DNA of 7,164 bases from an uncultured bacterium (GTDB lineage Bacteria; Bacillota; Clostridia; Lachnospirales; Lachnospiraceae). Below the pieces are notes generated by a model, which saw only the letters and a list, made by a program, of their open reading frames with translations, had not been told where the DNA came from and made no database searches. The stretch's first letter is position 1. Every line of letters starts with the position of its first letter. The translations under genes and the position numbers were made by a program. Location of the stretch: contig CAMNLO010000079.1 in assembly GCA_946543095.1 (NCBI GenBank), positions 1 to 7,164 on the forward strand, in the 5' to 3' direction. Positions 1-6,943 of the stretch are shown here, one piece after another.

Positions 1-3000
1 GAGCGCTGTGTTCAAGAGCAGAGAGCCTCTCCCTGTAGGAGCGGTAAAGGGCAAGCAGCTTCGGAGCGTTCTCCCCGATCATGCCGGTGTCTTCCCGATT
101 GCCGGCATCCTCAAGGCGTTTTGCCAGGGTCTCCAGCTCCCTTGCCCCCACGATCCTGGCAGAGCTCTTCAGGGCGTGGACCTTCACGGTGAACAGACGG
201 ATATCTCCGTTTATCAGGGCATTTTCCAGCACCGAGGCATTCTCCTCGATGGTATTATAAAACAGATTCAAGGAATACAGGAAGGACTCCACCGCGCCGC
301 AGCTTTTGATCCCCTTTTCAACATCGATCCCCTCTGTGTCATACAGCCATTTCATTTCTTCCGGAAGCTGACAGGAGGCGCCCTCCGCGGCGGCTTCCGG
401 CTCCCGCAGAAGCTCCGGCGGCAGATTTTCCTTCAGTGTCCTCTCCAGAAGCCTGCTGTTGATGGGCTTTGTCAGATAGCCGTCAAAGCCTTTGGAGCGG
501 TAGAATTCCTCGCCGCCGGCCGCGATATTTGCCGTGAGGGCAAACACCGGCAGGGAAAGCCCCATTTCCCGGATGCGGGAGAGGGTCGCTGGTCCGTCCA
601 TTCCCGGCATCATATGGTCCAAAAACACCACATGGAAATCCTGCGACTGCAGTTTTTCCAGGCATTCCTCGCCGCTTTCCGCCGTGGCCACACGGACCTT
701 TGTGGCTGCCAAAAGCCCCTTGATGACCGTCAGGTTCATGGGGTTATCGTCCACCACAAGGACCTTTGCCGAAGGGGCGCAAAACAGCGGCACATAAGGA
801 CCGTTGGATTCCCGGTCCGCTCCCCGCTCATCGAAGACGCCGAGCTCTTCCGGATCCAGAATCTTCTGGGAGATTGTCAAGACAAAGTCGCTGCCTTCCC
901 CGTAGACGCTGTCGCAGGTCAGCTCTCCACCCATCAGGGCGGCAAACTGCCGGGAGATGTCCAGCCCCAGACCCGTGCCCTGGATCCCGCTGTTGCGCTC
1001 CTCCTCCAGCCGCTCAAAGGCGGAGAAGAGCCTGTCCATATCCTCGGGGCGGATGCCGATGCCCGTGTCCTTTACGGAAAAGCGGATGCCGCAATGCTCC
1101 CTGTCCTTTTTCGTTACGCTGACACTCAGGGTGAGGCCTCCGGCCTCAGTGTACTTCACCGCATTGGTCAGAAGGTTCAGCACGATCTGCTTGATCTTTC
1201 CCATATCCCCGAAGAGCTTCACGGGCAGCGTGGGATCGATCTTTGTTTCGAAGGTCAGGTCCTTCTGACGGCTGCGGACCCGGATCATTGTGATGAGGTC
1301 GCGGAGAAGGTCCCCGGTGTCATATTCCTGCTCCACCAGGTTCATTTTGCCGGATTCGATCTTAGAGAGATCCAGCACATCATTCACCAAAGACAGAAGG
1401 GATTCCGAAGCACTCATAATGTCCCGGGCGTAGCCTGTCACATGGTCGAGATAGGGCGCCGGAACACTGGAAGGGTCTTCCCGCAGGATCATCTCGTCCA
1501 TCCCCATAATGGTGTTGATGGGAGTGCGGATCTCATGGGACATATTGGCCAGGAATCTTGATTTTGCGCTGTTGGCCCGGTCCGCTTCCTCCTTGGCGAT
1601 GCGGATCTCCTCATACTGCCTGCGGATAATGGTCCCGGTCATGATGCGGTAGACCACAAAGACCACGCAGGCTGCCCCCATGATGAGCAGCATGAGCTGC
1701 ACCGCGATGTGTTCCAGAAACATGGGCTTTTTGGTGATGGGGTAGGTGTCATCCTGAAACACCGTTCCTTTGGCAGGGTCCATGACCTGAATATGCAGGA
1801 GATAATCGCCGTAGCGAAGGTCTGTGTATTCCAGGGGCGTCAGCTTACTCTGGGTGGCAGTGATGCCGGGGTCAGGGGCCCCTTCCAGATAAATGTGGAC
1901 CCTGGGGTTTGTCAGGGTGTAGTCCAGAATGGAGGCATTGATCTGGATGCGCCCCCGGGCTGCGGGGATCACATAGCGGCCGGTTCCGTCGGGAAAGATG
2001 AGTTCGTCGTTTAAGGAGATGTAGCGGATCGCGGTTTTGACCCCGGTGTGCTGCTCATAATAGTGGTCGATGTTCACCCTGCTGACGCCGTTTCTGCAGG
2101 AGATATACAGGTTCCCCTCCCTGTCCAGGAAGCTGAAGGAATTGCCGGTGGGAACGGAGGGCAGGCCGTTTGCGGTGTCGTAGAATTCGTATTCCGCTTC
2201 TCCGTTTGCAAGAAGCTCCTCTGCCTTTGCGCGGTAAATGCCATTGGAAGAAAGAAACCAGAGGCTGCCGTTTTTGTCAAAGTACACATCATAATTATTG
2301 GAGTAGGGAAAGCTCTGTACCTGGGTGATCCGGCCGTCTTTCATGAACTCCACAGAGTTGGAGGTGATGATCCAGAACACATCCCGGAAGGGATCCTTTT
2401 TGATCCGCAGGATCACGTCGCTGGTAAGGCCGTCATCCCTTCCCTTTTTCACGATCTTATCGCCCTCAATGACATAGATGCCGTCCCCGTCCGTGCCCAC
2501 ATAATACTCGCCCCTGTCGCCTTCGGCCACAGTAAGGAACACGGTGTTGGCGATGCCGGAAGCGCTTCCCAGGGTACGGAGGATCTTTCCGTCCTTCAGC
2601 ACGGTGAGGCCACCGTTGGAGCAGGAGAGGACCGAGCCGTCGGAGGCGATCAGAGTGGAGCGGGTCTCGTTGCTGATAAAACCGTTGTCCTCATTATAGG
2701 AAAGGATCTCGCCGTCGGGGGTATAGCAGACAAGTCCCAGGTTGTTCGTGTAGGTGGAGATCCAGAGGGCGCCGTCCGTATCTTCGCTGATACAGCGGAT
2801 CCTGGTGTTTTCCAGATATTTTGTGAGTTCATTGGTCACAAGGGTGCTGCTTTCGGTCAGGATCAAAAGCCCCTTGTCTGTTCCCGCATAGAGCAGGCCA
2901 TCATGGAGGCAGGTGGTGTTCACCACTTCCTCCGCCGCGCCCGCCATGGCAGTCAGGTTCCTGAAATTATTGGTCACGATCTTCATGACTCCCTGACGGG

Positions 3001-4012
3001 AGGAGGCGGCCCAGAGATTTCCCTGATAGTCCTCCACCAGGTTTTCAATGGCGCTGTTTAAGGGGATATGGTCCAGTTTGTGGTAGCGCTCATTGAGATC
3101 CAGATAGCCGATGGCGGTGCCGGAGAGGATGAAGAGGCGGCCGGCGGCATAGGAGATGCCGTTAGTCTTCGCCACAGGGGAAATGTCGATGTCACGCAGA
3201 TCCTTCAGGCCGCTGTCAAAGCTGCCGTAATAGAGCCTGTCGGAATTGGTGCCCAGGTATACGAAGCCGGGCTCATGGGGGGCCGGAAAGAGGGCGGTGA
3301 TGCTTCCCAGGGACAGCTCCTTCGCGCTGAAAAAGGAGGAAACCTTCCGGTCTTTGATGGAGAACACATCGCTGTCCCGGGTGTTTGCGTAAACCACTCC
3401 GTTTTCGTCGGAACCCATCTGGAGGATGTATTTGCCCGTGAGCCGTGGATCGGCAATGGTGTGCAGGGAAAGCTGATCGTCCACATAAGCCATGCCGTTG
3501 GTGGTGCCGATATAGACCGTTCCGTCGGGAGCTTCCGCGAAGCCCCGGATGGAGGAGGATGCGAGGCCCTCCTTATAGGTGAAATGCGTCAGCTCGCTGC
3601 CGTCCATAAGGACCACGCCATTGTCGTTGGTGCCTACCCAGATCCGGCCCCTGCTGTCCTCAAACAGGGCTTTTCCGTTTGTGAGGCCCATGGAGGAGGG
3701 GAGTCGTTCAAATAAGGTGCCGTCATAGCGGATGATCCCGCTGTAGCCGCCGATCCAGATATTGCCCCGGCTGTCCGCCAGGATGCAGTTTGCGTCTGAG
3801 GTGGGAAGACCGTTGTCCGCATTATAGAGCTTTGCCGCATACCCGGCGCCCTCCACCTGGTTTGTGGCGGCATAGCCGCCCCCGGTTTTCGGAAGGCTTT
3901 CTGCGGGAGCTTCCGGGGAAGCAAGGCTCACAGACACCGGAAGCAGCGCCAGCGCGGTCAGAAGAAAAAGCAGTGCTGACGCAGCTCTTAAGAAGGAAGG
4001 AAGGCTACGCAT
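1..4012 (-). CDS. Hybrid sensor histidine kinase: double beta-propeller, Y_Y_Y, TM, HisKA, HATPase, REC, Hpt (3' end outside window)
   Basis: Membrane sensor of a multistep phosphorelay. The frame is open for 1337 codons from the ATG at 4012 with no stop before the left edge. Residues 1-31 are a signal peptide (likely cut after SLA). Residues 32-767 should be outside the cell: about 14 propeller blades (about 64-660, motifs such as D-S-R-G-N-I-W-I-G) and a Y_Y_Y domain (about 685-757, ending LRYGDYLLHIQV). One TM helix spans about 768-789, followed by a helical linker. HisKA carries the phospho-accepting H826 (MSHEIRTP). HATPase has N950, D982 (DTGIGI) and G1012-L1017 (GTGLGL). The receiver has D1088/D1089, phospho-acceptor D1132, T1160 and K1182. 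Hpt has H1279 (HALKSSAR). All relay residues H826, D1132 and H1279 are intact. The architecture resembles Bacteroidetes hybrid two-component (HTCS) sensors, but no AraC output is seen before the edge. The start overlaps the upstream gene by 8 nt with no clear SD of its own, so translation is probably coupled. The ligand is unknown; a glycan is inference only. Confidence 0.93.
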   Translation of the reverse strand, partial: MRSLPSFLRAASALLFLLTALALLPVSVSLASPEAPAESLPKTGGGYAATNQVEGAGYAAKLYNADNGLPTSDANCILADSRGNIWIGGYSGIIRYDGTLFERLPSSMGLTNGKALFEDSRGRIWVGTNDNGVVLMDGSELTHFTYKEGLASSSIRGFAEAPDGTVYIGTTNGMAYVDDQLSLHTIADPRLTGKYILQMGSDENGVVYANTRDSDVFSIKDRKVSSFFSAKELSLGSITALFPAPHEPGFVYLGTNSDRLYYGSFDSGLKDLRDIDISPVAKTNGISYAAGRLFILSGTAIGYLDLNERYHKLDHIPLNSAIENLVEDYQGNLWAASSRQGVMKIVTNNFRNLTAMAGAAEEVVNTTCLHDGLLYAGTDKGLLILTESSTLVTNELTKYLENTRIRCISEDTDGALWISTYTNNLGLVCYTPDGEILSYNEDNGFISNETRSTLIASDGSVLSCSNGGLTVLKDGKILRTLGSASGIANTVFLTVAEGDRGEYYVGTDGDGIYVIEGDKIVKKGRDDGLTSDVILRIKKDPFRDVFWIITSNSVEFMKDGRITQVQSFPYSNNYDVYFDKNGSLWFLSSNGIYRAKAEELLANGEAEYEFYDTANGLPSVPTGNSFSFLDREGNLYISCRNGVSRVNIDHYYEQHTGVKTAIRYISLNDELIFPDGTGRYVIPAARGRIQINASILDYTLTNPRVHIYLEGAPDPGITATQSKLTPLEYTDLRYGDYLLHIQVMDPAKGTVFQDDTYPITKKPMFLEHIAVQLMLLIMGAACVVFVVYRIMTGTIIRRQYEEIRIAKEEADRANSAKSRFLANMSHEIRTPINTIMGMDEMILREDPSSVPAPYLDHVTGYARDIMSASESLLSLVNDVLDLSKIESGKMNLVEQEYDTGDLLRDLITMIRVRSRQKDLTFETKIDPTLPVKLFGDMGKIKQIVLNLLTNAVKYTEAGGLTLSVSVTKKDREHCGIRFSVKDTGIGIRPEDMDRLFSAFERLEEERNSGIQGTGLGLDISRQFAALMGGELTCDSVYGEGSDFVLTISQKILDPEELGVFDERGADRESNGPYVPLFCAPSAKVLVVDDNPMNLTVIKGLLAATKVRVATAESGEECLEKLQSQDFHVVFLDHMMPGMDGPATLSRIREMGLSLPVFALTANIAAGGEEFYRSKGFDGYLTKPINSRLLERTLKENLPPELLREPEAAAEGASCQLPEEMKWLYDTEGIDVEKGIKSCGAVESFLYSLNLFYNTIEENASVLENALINGDIRLFTVKVHALKSSARIVGARELETLAKRLEDAGNREDTGMIGENAPKLLALYRSYRERLSALEHSA
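2033..3823 (-). repeat. Tandem Reg_prop beta-propeller blades (about 14) coding for the extracellular sensor
   Basis: Residues about 64-660 of the sensor kinase break into roughly 14 units of about 40 residues. Each has a variant of the two-component regulator propeller signature: an acidic or polar turn, G, then an aromatic/aliphatic strand and G-T. Clear examples are DSRGNIWIGG (80-89), DSRGRIWVGT (119-128), APDGTVYIGT (161-170), DYQGNLWAAS (329-338), DTDGALWIST (411-420), DKNGSLWFLS (579-588) and DREGNLYISC (630-639). Fourteen units would make two seven-bladed propellers, as known for HTCS sensors. The blade count is by eye; units 4 to 6 and 12 are weak, so it could be off by one or two. 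Confidence 0.7.
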
Positions 4013-5687
4013 AGACCCGGTGCTGCAGCCGGTTCTGGAATTCCTGATAGGGCAGAGGCCTGTCGAAGAAAAAGCCCTGGATGATATTGCAGTGCAGGTT
4101 GATCACACGGCCCAGCTGGGATTCCGTCTCCACGCCCTCCGCCACAATGTCCGTATGAAGCCTTGTGAGCATTGAGGCGATGGATTCCACCACAATCTCG
4201 TCCTTGCAGTTCCCGCTGTCCAGGCTGTCGATAAAGGATTTGTCCAGCTTCACCACGTCGAAAGCCAGATTTTTGAACATGGAAAGGGAGGAATAGCCGG
4301 TGCCGAAATCGTCCATGGAGACCGCCACCCCCCGGTCATGCATCTTTTGGGTAAAGTCGAAGAGGGCCTGAAAATCCTCATAAAAGGAGGATTCCGTGAC
4401 CTCGATCTCGATGAACTTTCCGTCGATCCCATAGCGGTCCAGTATGGCAAGAGTGTCTTCCGCCAGGGTTTTTCTCAGGAAATTCCTGCGGCTGTAGTTT
4501 ACGGAGATCCGGACGGGTTCGATCCCCATGTCGATCCAGCCCCGTAAGTCCCTGCAGACCGCTTCCAGCATATAAAGATCCACTTTCGTGATCAGGGAAT
4601 CATGCTCCAGATAAGGAATGAATTCCCCGGGAGGAACGGGCTTGCCGTCGCGGATCCAGCGGATCAGAGCCTCCGCCCCCACAAGCTGCCTGGTCTTCGC
4701 GTGGACCTTGGGCTGGTAAAAGGGCACCACCTCTTTCCGGGCCAGGGCTTCCGGGAATACCAGCGTGATCCATTTCTGATGGAGCACCCGCTCCTGCATT
4801 TCCGGCCTGTAGCAGACCATGTCCTGCGCGGCGCGTCGGGCAGTTTCAAAGGCATAGCCGGTGCGCTGCATGATCTGCTCGATGGAGATGCCGGGATCGC
4901 ATTCATAGAGCCCGATCCGGCTTTCGATATGGAGCTCGGTTTTATCCCCGTCCTGCTCCACCGTGTACCGGATATTTTTCAGCAGCTTCAGGATCTTTTC
5001 CCGATTTTCCTTCAGGATGATCAGAAAGAAATTGTCGCCTCCCAGGCGGGCTGCCAGTTCCTTATCCGTATCGATGGCATGATAGATGCATCCGGCGAAA
5101 TGGCGGATGATCCTGTCCACCACATGGTTTCCGTAGGAACGGTTCAGGATCTTCATATTCCTGATGTTTAAGAACATGGAGACGTAGTCCTCGGAGGCAT
5201 AGCCCCTCCGGAGCAGGGCGCCGGCGGCTTTGTTGATGCCGGAGTTGTTTAAAAGGCCGGTCATGATGTCCAGATGTTTGGCACGGTTCAGATTATTCAT
5301 GAGCCTGGCCCGGCTGAAGCAAAGGTACATGGTCCAGCCCAGGGTATCCAGATCCACCCATTCCTCATCCGTCCATTCGTGCCCCGCCACAGGATAAAAA
5401 TGCACGATGCCCCTGGCATTGAGGCCGGAGTCATAGACCACCTTCCTGGCGTGCTCCCGGTCAGCCACATTCTCGTCGTAGGTGGTTTCCAGATGGGCCT
5501 TTCCCCCCTTCAGGGTGAAGATGTCGGGATCCAGTTCTACGTCGATGGTGATCTTCGCCAGAAAGTAGAGCTTTGCCAGAGGCCTCAGAGGCTCCCTTGT
5601 GGCCGTATACAGTGCGTAAAGCTCGTCGGTGTGCAGATCCAGGGAATGGATCAGATTGTTGTAGGCTTCATGAATCCGGACATCCAT
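4005..5687 (-). CDS. Cytosolic GGDEF-EAL protein; degenerate GGDEF, probably active c-di-GMP phosphodiesterase
   Basis: A 560-residue protein, probably hydrolysing c-di-GMP to pGpG. Residues 1 to about 135 are an unrecognised N-terminal region with no TM segment or signal peptide, possibly a GAF-like sensory fold (not proven). A GGDEF domain follows (about 137-290): it keeps DIMTGLLN, but the signature is GGDNF (216-220), the usual DxDxFK metal site reads NIRNMK (from N174), and no RxxD inhibitory site precedes it, so cyclase activity is unlikely. The C-terminal EAL domain (about 318-557) holds the expected catalytic set: E339 (EAL), N397, E429, D459/D460 (DDFGTGYSS), K480, E517 (AEGVET) and Q537. 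The start chosen is the ATG at 5687. An in-frame TTG at 5696 would lie only 1 nt from the SD AGGAG (5702-5698), whereas the ATG is 10 nt away. It overlaps the end of murG by 20 nt and the start of the kinase gene by 8 nt, consistent with an operon. Confidence 0.92.
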   Translation of the reverse strand: MDVRIHEAYNNLIHSLDLHTDELYALYTATREPLRPLAKLYFLAKITIDVELDPDIFTLKGGKAHLETTYDENVADREHARKVVYDSGLNARGIVHFYPVAGHEWTDEEWVDLDTLGWTMYLCFSRARLMNNLNRAKHLDIMTGLLNNSGINKAAGALLRRGYASEDYVSMFLNIRNMKILNRSYGNHVVDRIIRHFAGCIYHAIDTDKELAARLGGDNFFLIILKENREKILKLLKNIRYTVEQDGDKTELHIESRIGLYECDPGISIEQIMQRTGYAFETARRAAQDMVCYRPEMQERVLHQKWITLVFPEALARKEVVPFYQPKVHAKTRQLVGAEALIRWIRDGKPVPPGEFIPYLEHDSLITKVDLYMLEAVCRDLRGWIDMGIEPVRISVNYSRRNFLRKTLAEDTLAILDRYGIDGKFIEIEVTESSFYEDFQALFDFTQKMHDRGVAVSMDDFGTGYSSLSMFKNLAFDVVKLDKSFIDSLDSGNCKDEIVVESIASMLTRLHTDIVAEGVETESQLGRVINLHCNIIQGFFFDRPLPYQEFQNRLQHRVYA

Positions 5688-6774
5688 GTCTTTCAAACTC
5701 CTTTTCGATCAGGTTGATGATCATTTTTACGGCATCCATCTGGCCGCTGTTCTTCATATTCTCGATGTATAAGTTCTTATTGAAAAAGACCTCATGTATT
5801 TTTTCCGTCAGAAGGACAGGGGTCAGATTGTCCTCGTCCACCACCGCGGAAAAGCCCTGGGCCTCGAAGGAGGCGGCGTTCAAAAGCTGATCCCCTCTGG
5901 AGGCGGTTTTGGGCAGGGGCACCAGGATATTGGGCTTCTTCAGCGCCAGCAGCTCGCAGATGGCGTTGGCTCCCGCTCTTGAGATCACAAGATCCGCCAA
6001 GGCGAACATATCCTTCAGATCGGATTTTAAATATTCAAACTGCTTGTAGCCCTCGGTACGCAGCAGCAGATTATCCATCTTGTCCTTCCCGGTGATATGC
6101 ACCACCTGGAAATCCGGCAGAAGCTTCGGCAGGGACGCCCGGACCACCTGGTTCACGGAAACGGCACCCAGGGACCCGCCGATGACTAAGATCACTGGCT
6201 TGTCCGAGGTGAAGCCGCACAGCTCCATAGCCCTTTCCCTGCTGCCCTTCAGCAGCTCTTCCCGGATGGGTGTCCCGGTGAGGATCGCCTTGTCCGCCGG
6301 GAGCTTGGTCAGGGTCTCCGGGAAATTGCAGCAGATCCTGGACGCCACCGGGATGCAGATCCTGTTGGCAAGCCCCGGCGTCATGTCGGACTCGTGCAGG
6401 ATGCAGGGGATCTTTAATGTGGCCGCGGCCCGCACCACGGGGACCGCCACATAGCCTCCCTTGGAGAAGACCACATCCGGTTTCAGCTCCTTTAAGATCT
6501 TTCTGGCCTCCACAAAGCCCTTGATGACCTTAAAGGGATCCGTGAAATTCTGGGGATCAAAATAGCGCCGCAGCTTTCCGGAGGAGATCCCATAATAGGG
6601 TATGTCGAAGTCGGAGATCAGACGCTTTTCGATCCCGTCGTAGGAGCCGATGTAGGAGATATCGTAACCACGCGCCTGAAGGGGCCCCAGTAGTGCGATA
6701 TTCGGCGTCACATGGCCGGCGGAGCCGCCTCCGGTCAGGACGATGGATGGTGCTTTTTCAGCTGTTTCGGGCAT
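5668..6774 (-). CDS. murG: MurG: UDP-GlcNAc:undecaprenyl-PP-MurNAc-pentapeptide GlcNAc transferase
   Basis: Adds GlcNAc from UDP-GlcNAc to lipid I to give lipid II, the last cytoplasmic step of peptidoglycan precursor synthesis, at the inner face of the membrane. At 368 residues it has the usual family length and the GT-B two-domain layout. The N-terminal domain has the glycine loop GGGSAGH (15-21; GGTGGH in the E. coli enzyme), FSKGGYV (103-109) and HESDMTPGLANR (127-138). The C-terminal nucleotide-sugar domain has GGSLG (199-203), SRAGANAICE (265-274, the final E being the likely ribose contact) and DQ (295-296). The start ATG at 6774 is preceded by AAGGGGGAG at a workable distance. It is not flanked by the usual division/cell wall (dcw) genes such as ftsW, murD or ftsQ; instead the next genes encode a c-di-GMP phosphodiesterase and a sensor kinase. 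Whether it is the only murG of the genome or a second copy cannot be seen here. Confidence 0.95.
   Translation of the reverse strand: MPETAEKAPSIVLTGGGSAGHVTPNIALLGPLQARGYDISYIGSYDGIEKRLISDFDIPYYGISSGKLRRYFDPQNFTDPFKVIKGFVEARKILKELKPDVVFSKGGYVAVPVVRAAATLKIPCILHESDMTPGLANRICIPVASRICCNFPETLTKLPADKAILTGTPIREELLKGSRERAMELCGFTSDKPVILVIGGSLGAVSVNQVVRASLPKLLPDFQVVHITGKDKMDNLLLRTEGYKQFEYLKSDLKDMFALADLVISRAGANAICELLALKKPNILVPLPKTASRGDQLLNAASFEAQGFSAVVDEDNLTPVLLTEKIHEVFFNKNLYIENMKNSGQMDAVKMIINLIEKEFERHGCPDS
5698..5702 (-). promoter_or_regulatory. Shine-Dalgarno site of the GGDEF-EAL gene, inside murG
   Basis: On the minus strand the sequence reads AAAAGGAG, T, TTGAAAGAC, ATG. The AGGAG core is 10 nt from the ATG at 5687 but only 1 nt from the in-frame TTG at 5696, so it selects the ATG. 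The site lies within the last codons of murG. Confidence 0.65.
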
Positions 6775-6860
6775 ATGCTCCCCCTTATGTATAATCTATA
6801 AAATACTAGCACAAAAACGCCCTTCTGCCTAGTATGTTTCCACGTTTTAACGTATTTTTG
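6775..6860 (-). promoter_or_regulatory. AT-rich leader/promoter region of the murG operon with inverted repeats
   Basis: This stretch upstream of murG must hold the operon promoter or part of it. On the minus strand there are several -10 like hexamers (TATTTT, TATAGA, TATACA) within 6788-6808, but none has a convincing -35 at 16-18 bp, so no exact promoter is called. Two dyads are present: ATACTAG (6803-6809) with CTAGTAT (6829-6835), perfect 7-bp arms with a 19-nt gap, and ACGTT (6842-6846) with AACGT (6849-6853) around a TT centre. They may be operators or leader structure. Confidence 0.35.
6778..6786 (-). promoter_or_regulatory. Ribosome binding site of murG
   Basis: Minus strand AAGGGGGAG just upstream of the ATG at 6774. 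Pairing AAGGGGG with the anti-SD (one G-U) leaves a 5-nt spacing, which supports this start. Confidence 0.6.
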
Positions 6861-6874
6861 CGGAGTCCTTACTA

Positions 6875-6904
6875 TTGAATAAAACAGATGTACCGTGATA
6901 TAAT
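6875..6904 (+). promoter_or_regulatory. Sigma-A type promoter of the DUF2752 gene
   Basis: The -35 TTGAAT (6875-6880) and a perfect -10 TATAAT (6899-6904) are separated by 18 bp. TG at 6896-6897 makes an extended -10 (TGATATAAT). Transcription would start near 6910-6912, giving a leader of about 33 nt before the ATG at 6944. It diverges from the murG operon. Confidence 0.7.
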
Positions 6905-6910
6905 CTTTAG

Positions 6911-6935
6911 AACTGTCTGCAAACGGAGGACAGTT
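6911..6935 (+). promoter_or_regulatory. 5' leader hairpin overlapping the ribosome binding site of the DUF2752 gene
   Basis: AACTGTC (6911-6917) and GACAGTT (6929-6935) are perfect 7-nt inverted arms around an 11-nt loop, extendable by G-U pairs on both sides. The only SD-like sequence, GGAGGA (6925-6930), lies mostly in the loop and enters the 3' arm. The 5' arm starts almost exactly at the predicted transcription start. It could tune translation, protect the 5' end, or be an operator in DNA. The function is inferred. Confidence 0.45.
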
Positions 6936-6943
6936 TCCTTAGA

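Noticed and set aside
8..1561. 517-codon open frame on the plus strand
   Set aside because: It lies antisense to the HisKA-HATPase-REC-Hpt region of the sensor kinase, whose conserved motifs are unmistakable. The plus-strand translation shows no known domain and is rich in H, Q and G, as expected from the complement of GC-rich coding DNA.
2048..3715. Two long plus-strand open frames (2048-3061 and 3068-3715)
   Set aside because: Antisense to the propeller domain. The repeat-like look comes from the blades on the other strand, and neither has a convincing RBS or recognisable domain.
2033..3823. Possible frameshift or pseudogene in the propeller region
   Set aside because: I read the kinase frame through from 4012 to 2 and found no stop or frame break; weak blades are normal divergence.
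3634..3924. 96-codon minus-strand open frame
   Set aside because: Out of frame with the sensor kinase that covers it; the kinase frame carries the signal peptide and first propeller blades.
4602..5717. Plus-strand open frames (4602-5171, 5274-5717)
   Set aside because: Antisense to the GGDEF-EAL gene, with no family motif in the translations.
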